Notes: generated from the sequence alone by a model not told the origin. Shown: positions 47,462-56,877, numbered from the stretch's first letter. The stretch is DNA of 64,000 nt from SIG455 sp045589495 (GCA_045589495.1 JAZNPF010000004.1:1-64000); one strand, 5' to 3'. Made by a program: numbers and translations.

Positions 47462-47497
47462 AAAATGCTTGGGAGATTTCTCCCAAGCATTTTTTAA
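47461..47497. terminator. Bidirectional terminator
   Basis: AAAAATGCTTGGGAGA / TCTCCCAAGCATTTTT with a 2-nt loop lies between the converging permease and PBP-like genes. Confidence 0.85.
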
Positions 47498-48468
47498 TGA
47501 ATATTCAGTGTAGTTATCTGTTCTTTGATTTCGCTGTATATTTTGTTTGCTCCTGAACCATTTTCTGTTAATACACACATTGCATATTCAGGATTATTTT
47601 CAGGAAAATATCCTGTTGCCCACACTCCGTCGGTGAATTCGCACGGTATTTGCCGGGCGACTGTTTTGGATAATATCCGTTCTGTTTTGTTTTTCCGTAA
47701 TGATTTTATTGTATACCCGTTTTCAAATGCTATACCATCTATAAGATTTACGTCTTTTCTTATTCCTTTAGTTGCTGCAGTACACATTTTTAATGCAACT
47801 TCAAAAGGTGTTAATTCATTTTCTGTAATCAAAAACGGCATGGCGGTTTTCATTGATGTTGAATTGTATGGGGTTTGTGCACGGTTTATAAGCGATGTTC
47901 CGCCGTTTTGTATATGTTGTGCCACATTATTCTGGTCAAAATCAGGGCGGCTTGCCATTGCAAGTACATCAAAATTATCTACATCCAAAATAACAACTGC
48001 GCCTGTTTGCCCGTTTGCATCAAGAACATTTTCCGTTATACGCTGAATATGATAATCAAGGGTAAGTTTTACATATTTTCTGTTTGTAGTTATAAAATTG
48101 TGCTTTTTAAAATTCGGAATTGCGTTTCCGCTTGCGTCTTTTAAAGCGTAATACGGAGTTTTTTCGGATAATTCTTTGTTTAATTCCTTTTCAATTCCGC
48201 TTATACCTGTTCCGCCAGAATCTGTGTAGCCTATAATATGCCGTGCAAGAGAGGTTTCATTATATCTTGTTTCATTGTCTGTAAACGGTATCATATTTCT
48301 GTCTGTTATGACGCCGCGCTCCTGATGGATTTCGTGAGTACGCTGACTTGCCGCCATGTTTGTATATATTTCCCCTTTAAAAACGGCAATGTTTAAAATG
48401 ACGCACATAAGATATATAAGAGGAATCAAAAATATCATTAAAAATTTTTTTGGTCTTTTGATAGGCAT
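47494..48468 (-). CDS. Degenerate penicillin-binding-protein-like membrane protein
   Basis: 324-residue protein with an N-terminal membrane helix (about 9-29). Next comes a short PBP-dimer-like region (ERGVITDRNMIPF; GIEKELNKEL) and a transpeptidase-like region (LDYHIQRITENVL; AVVILDVDNFDVLAMASRPDFDQN), as in FtsI/SpoVD-type class B PBPs. It is much shorter than the usual 550-700 residues. The SxxK box reads NSTSMK, with Thr at the nucleophile place. The SxN and KTG boxes are not visible; FTDGVWATGYFPENNPEYA corresponds to the end of the domain. It is probably non-catalytic and perhaps a scaffold in division or sporulation, divergent from yunB by 64 bp. Confidence 0.75.
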   Translation of the reverse strand: MPIKRPKKFLMIFLIPLIYLMCVILNIAVFKGEIYTNMAASQRTHEIHQERGVITDRNMIPFTDNETRYNETSLARHIIGYTDSGGTGISGIEKELNKELSEKTPYYALKDASGNAIPNFKKHNFITTNRKYVKLTLDYHIQRITENVLDANGQTGAVVILDVDNFDVLAMASRPDFDQNNVAQHIQNGGTSLINRAQTPYNSTSMKTAMPFLITENELTPFEVALKMCTAATKGIRKDVNLIDGIAFENGYTIKSLRKNKTERILSKTVARQIPCEFTDGVWATGYFPENNPEYAMCVLTENGSGANKIYSEIKEQITTLNIH

Positions 48469-48532
48469 CGCCTCCCGATATATTTTGTGTTCGTTTTGTT
48501 AAATTATTCTGCTTCGGTCAAGGAGTGATTAT

Positions 48533-49204
48533 ATGAAAACAAAGTTTTCCGAAATGAAATTCGGCAGACCATACCGAACATATATACGTCCGTCACGGAA
48601 AAAACGGATAAGCAGATGGGCGGTTATTATTTTTATAATCGTGTCCGTTACATATTGCGTGTGTTCTGCTTTGGTAAAAGTTTATCCTGTTATAGAGGAT
48701 ACGGCGCAGAAATTACTAGAAGTAAATGCCACACAGATAATACACACCTCCGTTTTAAACAGTATCAAAGATGATGCATACGAAAAACTTATGGATATCT
48801 CTTATAACGATGATGGTCAGATAACTTCCATAAGTGCCGATTCAACGGAAATGAACAGATTAAAATCAAGTATTGCCATTGACGTTTTAAACAGTATTGA
48901 GCAGTTCGGAAGCGAGGGTTTTACTATTCCGTTGGGAAATCTTACAGATATAGTGCTTCTTTCGGGAATAGGGCCTAAAATACCTTTCTGTATAGTCCCG
49001 TATGGAAATGTAAAGGTGGATTTTCGTTCTCACTTTACTGATGCGGGAATAAATCAGACTCGTCATGAAATATACATAGACATAACCACTGATATGCATG
49101 CAATATCGGCGGTGGCAAGAATAAAAAGCACCGTCACAACATCTGTTATGGCGGCACAGACTATCATAGTAGGTAATACTCCTCAATTTTTTGCTGAACG
49201 GTAG
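48533..49204 (+). CDS. yunB: Sporulation protein YunB
   Basis: 223-residue membrane-anchored protein with one N-terminal helix (about 29-51) after a basic stretch. The body matches YunB of endospore formers: VNATQIIHTSVLNSIKDDAY, the IPLGNLTDIVLLSGIGPKIPF block and the TDAGINQTRHEIYIDI block. YunB is made in the sporulating mother cell in Bacillus, and its role is unclear. AAGGAGTG precedes the start. Its presence supports a spore-forming host. Confidence 0.88.
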   Translation: MKTKFSEMKFGRPYRTYIRPSRKKRISRWAVIIFIIVSVTYCVCSALVKVYPVIEDTAQKLLEVNATQIIHTSVLNSIKDDAYEKLMDISYNDDGQITSISADSTEMNRLKSSIAIDVLNSIEQFGSEGFTIPLGNLTDIVLLSGIGPKIPFCIVPYGNVKVDFRSHFTDAGINQTRHEIYIDITTDMHAISAVARIKSTVTTSVMAAQTIIVGNTPQFFAER

Positions 49205-49241
49205 TATATGTGAACAAAGTGTAAAAAAGGTCAATAAAAGG

Positions 49242-49270
49242 TTGCTTTTTTAGAATTTTTATGATATAAT
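49242..49270 (+). promoter_or_regulatory. Promoter upstream of the M23 peptidase gene
   Basis: TTGCTT (49242-49247), 17-bp spacer, TATAAT (49265-49270) with extended TG (TGATATAAT). A leader of about 105 nt follows before the start codon. Confidence 0.6.
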
Positions 49271-49380
49271 TTCTCTGTATTGCATGTTAAAAGTTACAAA
49301 ATTGTTAAGAAACTATTACGAATTTTACATATTTTTTGAATAAACAAATAAACTATTACTAAAGAAAAGAAGGTGAGAGA

Positions 49381-50862
49381 ATGCGGTTTGTCAAAATCAA
49401 TACTGCTGATGCTGATAAATATGTCAAGCGTAACTGTATTGCCAGAGCAGATGCACAGATTGATAGAAACACCGAAACAACAAATAAAAAATCTTTTATA
49501 AACTATTTTAATTATGTAAAAAAAGAAATAATCGGATTATATAATAAATTCAATAAAAAAACCATTGCAAGTTTATGTGTTGCGGTTTCAGCATTTTCAC
49601 TGGTAATATTGTTCAATGCAAATTTTTCATTTGCATACAATGCTTTTATAGGTGATACTGAACTCGGTTTTGTTTGTGATAAAAAGATTGCGGCAAATTG
49701 TATTGATAATATAAATGCAGAGTTTGCACAGTATGTAAGCGGAGAAGACATTATTGATGCAAAAATTACTTATATCCCCACTATTATAAGACATAATACT
49801 TTTACCGACTTTACAACATTATGTGAAAACATCAAATCTACATCTGATGTTATGGTTCAGGCGTATGCGGTGGAAGTTGACGATATTGCGTTTGCCGCAC
49901 TTGAAGACGGGAATCAGGCAGAGGATATAATATCACAGATTGCGTCAGTTTATAAAACTGATGACAACAGCGAAGTTTCGTTTAAAGAAAATGTGGAAGT
50001 TATTTATGAATATGTTCCGTCGGTTATAGTAATGGAATGTGCAGATGCAATGGAAAGACTTCAGGGTTTTACAACGCTTTATAATACGGTTTCTGTTGAT
50101 AAAAAAATTGCATTTTCCCAATTTGCTGATGATAACGGAGTGGAAGTTGAATATCTTAAAACATTAAATCCGAAAATCGGCGAATACATCAAACCGTCAG
50201 ACAATGTTGTTATACCTGTCTGGAAACCGATTATCACTGTTCTGACAACTGATACTTTAAGTTACGAAACAACTGTGCCTTTTGAAGAGCAGGTAACAGA
50301 AGATGCAAATATCTATCAGGGAAGCGAAAAGATTATCCGTGCAGGTGCTAACGGAATAACTGCCATTACGGAAAAAATAGAGCGTGAAAACGGTTATATC
50401 GTAAATCAGACCGTTATAAAAAGCGAAGTTGTGGCAGAACCGGTGATGCAGATGCGCGCAATCGGCACAAAAGAGCGTCCCGCACACATTGGAACGGGTT
50501 CGTTTCTGCGCCCTTATTATGGAAATGTAAGTTCACGTTTCGGTTCAAGACGTTCAGGCAATCATACCGGTGTGGATATAACGGGAACGGTTGGAGATCC
50601 CATCGTTGCAGCAGATAACGGTACAGTTATATTTTCCGGTTGGAGTGGCGGTTACGGAAAGGTAATCAAAATTGACCATAATAACGGATATGTAACTTAT
50701 TACGCACACTGCAACAGTCTTATAGCAGATGTCGGTGATGTGGTTGAAAAAGGGCAGACCATCGCCACACTCGGAAGTACAGGAAACAGTACGGGACCGC
50801 ACGTACATTTTGAGGTGCGTTATAATGGAGAAGTATTGAACCCTATGAATTTTGTAAATTAA
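49381..50862 (+). CDS. M23 peptidase with G5 and LysM-like regions
   Basis: 493-residue cell-envelope protein. There is one membrane helix at about 62-82 (TIASLCVAVSAFSLVILF) after a basic cytoplasmic tail. An extracellular region includes a LysM-like segment (about 240-280; LKTLNPKIGEYIKPSDNVVIP) and a G5 domain (about 285-365). The C-terminal LytM/M23 zinc metallopeptidase domain has metal ligands in HTGVDI and HVHFE and an intact YYAHCNSL. It cleaves peptidoglycan peptide bridges. Gene order near yunB fits a wall or spore-envelope role. GAAGGTGAGAG precedes ATG 49381. Confidence 0.88.
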   Translation: MRFVKINTADADKYVKRNCIARADAQIDRNTETTNKKSFINYFNYVKKEIIGLYNKFNKKTIASLCVAVSAFSLVILFNANFSFAYNAFIGDTELGFVCDKKIAANCIDNINAEFAQYVSGEDIIDAKITYIPTIIRHNTFTDFTTLCENIKSTSDVMVQAYAVEVDDIAFAALEDGNQAEDIISQIASVYKTDDNSEVSFKENVEVIYEYVPSVIVMECADAMERLQGFTTLYNTVSVDKKIAFSQFADDNGVEVEYLKTLNPKIGEYIKPSDNVVIPVWKPIITVLTTDTLSYETTVPFEEQVTEDANIYQGSEKIIRAGANGITAITEKIERENGYIVNQTVIKSEVVAEPVMQMRAIGTKERPAHIGTGSFLRPYYGNVSSRFGSRRSGNHTGVDITGTVGDPIVAADNGTVIFSGWSGGYGKVIKIDHNNGYVTYYAHCNSLIADVGDVVEKGQTIATLGSTGNSTGPHVHFEVRYNGEVLNPMNFVN

Positions 50863-50887
50863 ATATATAAAAACGGAGGACAAAATT

Positions 50888-51301
50888 ATGAAAGATAAAG
50901 CAAAAGGCTTTATAGGCGAGTTCAAAGAATTCGTATCAAGAGGCAACGTGGTTGACATGGCTGTCGGCGTTGTAGTCGGCACAGCGTTTACGGGTATCGT
51001 AAATTCATTGGTTAAAGATGTGATTATGCCGTTCATTGGTTGGGTTATCGGCGGCATAGACTTTTCAGACTTTAAGGTTGTACTTAAAGCAGCAGAAGGC
51101 GATATACCCGAAGTTGCAATTCTGTATGGCACATTTTTAAATCAGATAATTAACTTCTTTATTCTTGCTTTTGTTGTGTTTGTTGTAGTTAAGATTTTGA
51201 ACCAGTTCAAACGCAAGAAAGAAGAAGCACCTCAGGAGCCGCCCAAACCGTCTGACGAAGTTGTACTTCTTACAGAAATACGTGATTTACTTAAAAAATA
51301 A
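50888..51301 (+). CDS. mscL: Large-conductance mechanosensitive channel
   Basis: 137-residue MscL. N-terminal FKEFVSRGNVVDMAVGVVVGTAF leads into the first pore helix, the second helix is about residues 77-103 (TFLNQIINFFILAFVVFVVVK), and a charged C-terminal helical bundle follows. It opens under membrane tension to release solutes. GGAGGA precedes the start. Confidence 0.96.
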   Translation: MKDKAKGFIGEFKEFVSRGNVVDMAVGVVVGTAFTGIVNSLVKDVIMPFIGWVIGGIDFSDFKVVLKAAEGDIPEVAILYGTFLNQIINFFILAFVVFVVVKILNQFKRKKEEAPQEPPKPSDEVVLLTEIRDLLKK

Positions 51302-51310
51302 TATACATAC

Positions 51311-51347
51311 AAAAAAGATACATTTGTCAGACAAATGTATCTTTTTT
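51311..51347. terminator. Bidirectional terminator
   Basis: AAAAAAGATACATTTGTC / ACAAATGTATCTTTTTT with a tight loop, between mscL and the aldo/keto reductase. Confidence 0.85.
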
Positions 51348-51348
51348 A

Positions 51349-52305
51349 CTAATCTCTTGATATTAAACTATTTATATCTTCATTGCTCATTTTTATGTTA
51401 AGTCCCAACATAGAATCGTCTGTTTGTTCTTTTGTCATACACCCGATAATCGGTATCGTTTTAAAATACGGATTTGAAGAAAGAGCAGAAACTATAACAG
51501 CACCTACAGAACAACCATATTTTTCGCTAATTTGCTTGATCTTATAAAATTTTTCACGGCTTTTTGCGTTATCGTAAATAGGGTTTGGCTTTGGTTCGCC
51601 TTTTTCATCACAGATAAAGAAATATCCTCCTGATTGAGAAGAAAACGAAAATAAATTCAGTTTTTCATTTTTATAAAAATCAAACGCATCTTTGTGCATA
51701 TATTCTGTTGAATGATTAAGTTCATTGGCGTTAGGATGTGCTATGCCGAACTGAATCTGGCTTGATGTTATCTGTGTCAGTCCGTGTGCATTGCAGTATT
51801 GCATAGCCTCTTTAATTCTTTCGGGGCACCAGTTTGAAAGACCTATGCTCCGAGCCTTTCCTGAAGTTACAATTTTGTGCAGTGTATTCATAATCTCACC
51901 AACGTGCATAGATTTGTCGTCACGGTGCAGAAAATATATATCTATATAGTCAGTCTGAAGATTTTTAAGGCTGTCATCAATATCATAAAATATATCTGCT
52001 TCTGAAAGTCTTGACAAATCCATATTGTCGCACGGGGGATGACCGCCTTTTGTGGATATAATAACATTGTGACGGTTATTTCTTACTTTCATCCATTTGC
52101 CTATTGTTTTTTCACTTGAACTTTTTTCGCCCGGAAGCCAGTCTGCATATACATTGGCGGTGTCTATAAGATTTCCGCCGTTTTCAAAAAAACGGTCCAT
52201 AAGCATAAAACAAGTTGACATATCAGCATCTTTGCCGAATGTTGCTGTGCCAAGTGCCGTTTTGCTCACTACGATATCTGTTCCGTTAAGTTTAATGCGA
52301 CTCAT
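51349..52305 (-). CDS. Aldo/keto reductase
   Basis: 318-residue TIM-barrel oxidoreductase. Expected features are present: LGTATFG at the start, LIDTANVYADW (catalytic Asp and Tyr), VIISTKGG (Lys), DIYFLHRDD (His) and SIGLSNW. It reduces carbonyls with NAD(P)H. GGAGGT stands 7 nt before the start. No operon partner; substrate unknown. Confidence 0.9.
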   Translation of the reverse strand: MSRIKLNGTDIVVSKTALGTATFGKDADMSTCFMLMDRFFENGGNLIDTANVYADWLPGEKSSSEKTIGKWMKVRNNRHNVIISTKGGHPPCDNMDLSRLSEADIFYDIDDSLKNLQTDYIDIYFLHRDDKSMHVGEIMNTLHKIVTSGKARSIGLSNWCPERIKEAMQYCNAHGLTQITSSQIQFGIAHPNANELNHSTEYMHKDAFDFYKNEKLNLFSFSSQSGGYFFICDEKGEPKPNPIYDNAKSREKFYKIKQISEKYGCSVGAVIVSALSSNPYFKTIPIIGCMTKEQTDDSMLGLNIKMSNEDINSLISRD

Positions 52306-52382
52306 AATATTACCTCCTTTGCCAACAAATATATTTTACAGTTATTCAATCAAATGTGCAATATGTTTTTGAGCAATCTTAT

Positions 52383-52411
52383 TTGACATTTTTATAAGTA
52401 TAGTGTAAAAT
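52383..52411 (+). promoter_or_regulatory. Promoter of mltG-proA
   Basis: TTGACA (52383-52388), 17-bp spacer, TAAAAT (52406-52411). Confidence 0.75.
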
Positions 52412-52431
52412 AAAATCACGAGGTGTACGAT

Positions 52432-53421
52432 ATGAAAAAACTCATAAAAACAGTTGTGGCGGCATTTGTTTGCCTTGCTGTTATAATCTTTGTTTTAAAT
52501 GTTTATACAGATGTATTCGGCAGCGCGGGTGCTGATGTTGAAATGACCGTTCCCAAAGGTGCATCGGGAAGTGTTATTGTAGATATGTTGAGTGCACGTG
52601 AAGTTATAAAATATCCGTTTGCATTTAAAGTGTATGCTGCATTGACGGGTATGGATTCTGAATATAAAAGCGGAGATTTCTGTGTTAATACAGGGCATTC
52701 TTATAAGCAATTGCTTGACATTTTAACCGGTGAGCCCAATTCTGTTGCCAACAAAGTGAAAATAACCATCCCTGAAGGTTTTGAAACTGAAAGGATTGCA
52801 TCTGCAATGGAGCAGGCTGGAATATGCAGTTCTGCCGATTTTCTTGAGGCGGCATCTGATGATGATTATGATTTTGACTTTCTTGATGATATAGAGAATA
52901 AGTCGAAACGAAAATATGTGCTTGAGGGATATCTTTTCCCTACAACATATACGTTCAGCAAAAACACACCTTCAAGAGAAGTCGTTTACAGCATGCTCAC
53001 AATATTTGAACAGGTGATTTCAAAATATGATATTGATGATATTGACGACACAGTTATTCTTGCATCAGTAATTGAACGTGAGGCTCTTGGTGATGTTGAC
53101 AGACGCACGGTGTCATCAGTTTTTCATAACAGGTTGGAGGGTAAAGACGGTCTTACAAGATTACAATCGTGTGCTACGGTTCAGTATATTTTAGGTGAAC
53201 GCAAACAGGTTTTGTCCGAGGCGGATACGAAAATTGATTCCCCGTACAATACTTATATTTACGAGGGACTTCCGGTAGGACCTATTGCCAATCCTGGTGA
53301 AGAATCCATCGCAGCAGCCGTTAACCCCGAAGATACGGACTATCTGTATTTTGGTGTAAACAAAAGCGGAAAGCACACATTTTCTAAAACGTATGACGAG
53401 CATTTAAGGGCTACACAGTAA
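52432..53421 (+). CDS. mltG: Endolytic murein transglycosylase MltG
   Basis: 329-residue YceG-like protein. One N-terminal membrane helix, a LysM-like region (MTVPKGASGSVIVDML...) and the catalytic domain with the ILASVIERE glutamate motif and GLTRLQSCATVQYIL, plus the ending LYFGVNKSGKHTFSKTYDEH. It cuts nascent glycan strands to end their elongation. GAGGTG at 52420-52425 selects ATG 52432; a GTG at 52423 lies within that site. Confidence 0.95.
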   Translation: MKKLIKTVVAAFVCLAVIIFVLNVYTDVFGSAGADVEMTVPKGASGSVIVDMLSAREVIKYPFAFKVYAALTGMDSEYKSGDFCVNTGHSYKQLLDILTGEPNSVANKVKITIPEGFETERIASAMEQAGICSSADFLEAASDDDYDFDFLDDIENKSKRKYVLEGYLFPTTYTFSKNTPSREVVYSMLTIFEQVISKYDIDDIDDTVILASVIEREALGDVDRRTVSSVFHNRLEGKDGLTRLQSCATVQYILGERKQVLSEADTKIDSPYNTYIYEGLPVGPIANPGEESIAAAVNPEDTDYLYFGVNKSGKHTFSKTYDEHLRATQ

Positions 53422-53432
53422 GGAGAATGGTT

Positions 53433-54674
53433 ATGACTCTGACGGAAATAGGTAAAAAAGCACGAGCGGCATCAAGAATTCTGGCAACTGTCAGTTCTAA
53501 AGATAAAAACACGGCTTTGACATATATAGCAGATGATCTTGAAAATTACGCAGACAAAATTCTAACTGCTAATGTTTTGGACTTGGAAAATGCCAAAAAA
53601 AGCGGTATGAAAGCATCAATGGTAGACAGACTGACTCTTACGGAAGAACGTATTAAAGGAATTGCCGAGGGGGTCCGTCAGGTGCGTGATCTTCCTGATC
53701 CTGTTGGTGAGGTTATTGGGGCGGTGCGCCGTCCTAACGGACTCAATATTGCAAAACGCAGAGTTCCTTTGGGTGTAATAGGTATTATTTATGAATCGCG
53801 TCCCAATGTTACTGCCGATACGGCGGTGCTTTGTTTAAAATCTTCCAATGCGTGTATACTTCGTGGCGGAAAGGAAGCGATAAATTCGAATACCGCCATT
53901 GCAGATATTATGAAAAATGCCGTAAAGAAAGCAGGCCTTCCGGACGGCACGGTGGAACTTATACGTGATACGTCAAGGGAAACTGCGTCGGAAATGATGA
54001 AACTTAATGAATATATTGACGTTTTAATTCCACGTGGCGGTGCAGGGCTTATAAACGCAGTTGTAAATACTGCCACAGTTCCCGTTATACAGACGGGGGT
54101 GGGTAATTGCCACATATATGCTGACAAAGACTGTAATGCCGATATGGCTATTGATATTATCATAAATGCAAAAACAAGCAGACCGTCTGTGTGCAATGCC
54201 GCAGAAACACTTCTTATTCATAAAGATGTTGGAGATGAGTTTTACACTAAACTTTCAAAAGCACTTTCAGATAAAAATGTTGAGGTGCGTGCGTGCGGAA
54301 GAACAGTATCAAAATTTCACGGTGCAGTCGATTCCTGCGAAGAGGATTATGCAACAGAATTCGGTGACCTTATATTAGCCGTTAAAATGGTTGACAGTAC
54401 AGATGATGCAATAGCGCACATCACAAAATACGGAACAGGACATTCAGAATGTATTGTTACAGAAAATTACACAACTGCAAATGATTTTCTGGATAAAGTA
54501 GATGCGGCGGCGGTATATGTTAATGCGTCTACAAGATTTACAGACGGATTTGAATTCGGATTCGGTGCAGAAATAGGCATCAGCACACAGAAGATGCACG
54601 CAAGAGGACCTATGGGACTTGCAGAACTTACGTCTGTTAAATATGTCATTACCGGTAACGGACAAATCCGCTGA
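53433..54674 (+). CDS. proA: Glutamate-5-semialdehyde dehydrogenase
   Basis: 413-residue ProA, the NADPH-dependent second step of proline synthesis. Visible are IYESRPNVTAD, LRGGKEAINSN and the catalytic Cys in RPSVCNAAET, with GFGAEIGISTQKMHARGP near the C-terminus. AAGGAG at 53420-53425 supports ATG 53433 (7-8 nt) over ATG 53427. ProB is not adjacent, unlike the common proBA order. It follows mltG by 11 nt and is probably cotranscribed. Confidence 0.96.
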   Translation: MTLTEIGKKARAASRILATVSSKDKNTALTYIADDLENYADKILTANVLDLENAKKSGMKASMVDRLTLTEERIKGIAEGVRQVRDLPDPVGEVIGAVRRPNGLNIAKRRVPLGVIGIIYESRPNVTADTAVLCLKSSNACILRGGKEAINSNTAIADIMKNAVKKAGLPDGTVELIRDTSRETASEMMKLNEYIDVLIPRGGAGLINAVVNTATVPVIQTGVGNCHIYADKDCNADMAIDIIINAKTSRPSVCNAAETLLIHKDVGDEFYTKLSKALSDKNVEVRACGRTVSKFHGAVDSCEEDYATEFGDLILAVKMVDSTDDAIAHITKYGTGHSECIVTENYTTANDFLDKVDAAAVYVNASTRFTDGFEFGFGAEIGISTQKMHARGPMGLAELTSVKYVITGNGQIR

Positions 54675-54711
54675 CACTTCGTTGAAGATATAATTTAAAG
54701 GAGTTGATTTT

Positions 54712-55155
54712 ATGCAAACATACATCGTATGGGCGGCACTTTTCGTGGTGTTGTGCATTGTAGAGGCAAATACGGCTAATCTTATGACAATCTGGTTCGC
54801 TTTTGGAGCACTCATTACGCTTGTTGCGGTTGCACTCGGTGTTCCGCCTGCATGGCAGATACCAATATTTATAGTATCCTCATTGATACTTCTTGCATTT
54901 ACACGACCTTTAATTAAAAAGAAATTCAGCGGAAAAGCAGAAAAAACCAATGCAGACAGAGTGATTGGTAAAACGGCAATCGTTCAGGACAGCATCACAC
55001 CGGATAAGTTTTCCGGAACAGTAATGGTGTCAGGTCAGGTGTGGTCGGCAGTTTCATCTGATGGAAGCACGATAGATGCCGGCGAAGAAGTTGTAATTGA
55101 AGCAATTGAAGGTGTAAAACTCGTTGTTGCGAGTAAAAATAAAGCAGTAGTTTAA
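54712..55155 (+). CDS. NfeD-like membrane protein
   Basis: 147-residue protein with two or three N-terminal hydrophobic helices (about 3-75) and a C-terminal OB-fold-like domain (about 85-147; GKTAIVQDSITPDKFSGTVMVSGQVWSA). This is the short NfeD type. It is followed 16 nt later by a SPFH protein, its standard partner in bacterial membrane microdomains. Confidence 0.88.
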   Translation: MQTYIVWAALFVVLCIVEANTANLMTIWFAFGALITLVAVALGVPPAWQIPIFIVSSLILLAFTRPLIKKKFSGKAEKTNADRVIGKTAIVQDSITPDKFSGTVMVSGQVWSAVSSDGSTIDAGEEVVIEAIEGVKLVVASKNKAVV

Positions 55156-55171
55156 TAAAGGAGGAATTTGA

Positions 55172-56059
55172 ATGTTGTTTTTAATCATTTTCTTAATTAT
55201 TGCAATAATCATTATTGCAAACATCAAGATTGTACCGCAGTCGTATGCTGTAATTCTTGAAAGACTTGGTGCATATCAGGCTACATGGGATGTTGGTCTT
55301 CACTTTAAAATTCCTTTCATAGAAAAAACCGGCAGAAACATCAGTCTTAAAGAGCAGGTAGTAGATTTTGCACCTCAACCGGTTATTACAAAAGATAACG
55401 TTACAATGCAAATTGACACCGTTGTTTATTTCCAGATAACAGATCCCAAACTTTATGTTTACGGTGTTGAAAGACCGCTTATGGCGATAGAAAATTTAAC
55501 TGCAACAACTTTAAGAAATATCATCGGTGATCTGGAACTTGATGAAACTCTTACCAGCCGTGACACCGTTAACACAAAAATGCGTGCCATTCTGGACGAG
55601 GCAACAGATCCATGGGGAATTAAGGTAAACCGTGTTGAACTTAAAAATATTCTTCCTCCGTCCGAAATTCAGGACGCAATGGAACGCCAGATGAAAGCAG
55701 AACGTGAACGTCGTGAACTTATTCTGCGTGCAGAGGGTGAAAAGAAATCAGCGGTATTGGTTGCAGAAGGTGAAAAAGAAGCTGCGATTTTACGTGCAGA
55801 GGCTAAAAAAGAAGCACAAATCCGTGAAGCAGAGGGTGAGGCTGAGGCAATTTTAAGTGTACAGACCGCTATAGCCGAAGGTTTGAAGCGCTTAAATGAA
55901 GCAAATCCCACAGAGGCTGTTGTGGCACTTAAAAGTTTGGAAGCATTCGAAAAAGCGGCTGACGGAAAAGCCACAAAGATTATTATCCCCAGTCAGATTC
56001 AGGGGATAGCAGGGCTTGCAACATCTTTAAAAGAACTTATGGTTGATGATAACAAATAA
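55172..56059 (+). CDS. SPFH/band 7 (stomatin-like) protein
   Basis: 295-residue paraslipin/QmcA-like protein. N-terminal helix (2-20), band 7 domain (about 20-180; VPQSYAVILERLGAYQATWDVGLHFKIPF), then a long Ala/Glu-rich coiled coil (AEGEKEAAILRAEAKKEAQIREAEGEAEA) and a conserved tail (IIIPSQIQGIAGLATSLKEL). It oligomerises in the membrane with NfeD. AAAGGAGGA precedes ATG 55172. Confidence 0.92.
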   Translation: MLFLIIFLIIAIIIIANIKIVPQSYAVILERLGAYQATWDVGLHFKIPFIEKTGRNISLKEQVVDFAPQPVITKDNVTMQIDTVVYFQITDPKLYVYGVERPLMAIENLTATTLRNIIGDLELDETLTSRDTVNTKMRAILDEATDPWGIKVNRVELKNILPPSEIQDAMERQMKAERERRELILRAEGEKKSAVLVAEGEKEAAILRAEAKKEAQIREAEGEAEAILSVQTAIAEGLKRLNEANPTEAVVALKSLEAFEKAADGKATKIIIPSQIQGIAGLATSLKELMVDDNK

Positions 56060-56064
56060 TTAAG

Positions 56065-56375
56065 AAAAAGGAGATGCCCTGGCCACACCCCAATAAGGCA
56101 GTTTTGTCCTAAAAATCGTCTTTTTGACGAATTTCTTCGTTGAAAAACGCCCATATCCGCCAGGATTATGTGCATTTTTCGCCTTGAACTTCATTCAAAA
56201 ATTTTGCTTTTAGGATGCGAAGCAGTTTTGAATATCAGATTTTTATATTTAGGCAAAGAACAAAAAGTCCGAAATACTGACGTATTTCGGACTTTTTTGA
56301 TGACGTATAAATTAAAAATATGGTTTCAAAACCAATACTTCCTTATGGGGGGGTGGCCTTATGCATCTCCTTTTT
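56065..56375. mobile_element. MITE-like element with terminal inverted repeats
   Basis: About 311 bp bounded by imperfect inverted repeats of 34-35 bp (56065-56098 and 56341-56375). Both begin AAAAAGGAGATGC and share GGCCAC, a C-run and ATAAGG when read inward. The interior has no credible gene but a perfect hairpin terminator. The right repeat forms the last codons of the AraC gene that follows on the minus strand. No other copy occurs in this window. Confidence 0.5.
56262..56298. terminator. Bidirectional terminator inside the MITE-like element
   Basis: AAAAAGTCCGAAATAC / GTATTTCGGACTTTTT with loop TGAC, serving the converging SPFH and AraC genes. Confidence 0.8.
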
Positions 56376-56877
56376 TATTACGTATATACTTGCGATATGA
56401 ATTTGGCGAAATACCCGTTTCTTTTTTGAATACATTTGCAAAATAGTTTGAACTGCCAAAGCCTACAGTAAAAGCAATATCCGTAACGGTCAGGTTTGAA
56501 TTTTCAAGCAGCGACTTTGCATCTTTAAGCCGTAGTGCAGTTATATATTCACGCAAACTCATACCGGTTTGCATTTTGAACTGATGGCTTACAAGCGATC
56601 TGCTGCAGTTTAACTCATGGCATATATCGTTGGATGTAATGTCTTTATTGCGATTTAAATATATGTAATTTTTTACTTTGCTTATAAGATTGTCTTCTTC
56701 CGTTATATATTCGGACGTTTTGCAGTCAAGCCCAAGAGAGTTGCATAAAGGCGAAAGCAAAGCCTTAACCTTATCTTCTGTTATTTGACAGTCGTTGTTT
56801 ATGGACACAGAAACCGATAAATTATGATTTTTTTTAAGGGTGTCAATATACTTTTTTAATTTAATCAAATCATTCAT
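56359..56877 (-). CDS. Short AraC-type DNA-binding protein
   Basis: 172-residue protein. An N-terminal region of about 65 residues has no recognised sensor fold. The C-terminal AraC-type domain has two helix-turn-helix motifs (TSNDICHELNCSRSLVSHQFK; VTDIAFTVGFGSSNYFANVFKKE). The start ending at 56877 is chosen because AGGGAG lies 9 nt upstream; two earlier in-frame ATGs precede or abut it. The C-terminal codons (GDA) lie in the right inverted repeat of the MITE-like element. It is divergent from another AraC gene. Target unknown. Confidence 0.82.
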   Translation of the reverse strand: MNDLIKLKKYIDTLKKNHNLSVSVSINNDCQITEDKVKALLSPLCNSLGLDCKTSEYITEEDNLISKVKNYIYLNRNKDITSNDICHELNCSRSLVSHQFKMQTGMSLREYITALRLKDAKSLLENSNLTVTDIAFTVGFGSSNYFANVFKKETGISPNSYRKYIRNKKGDA

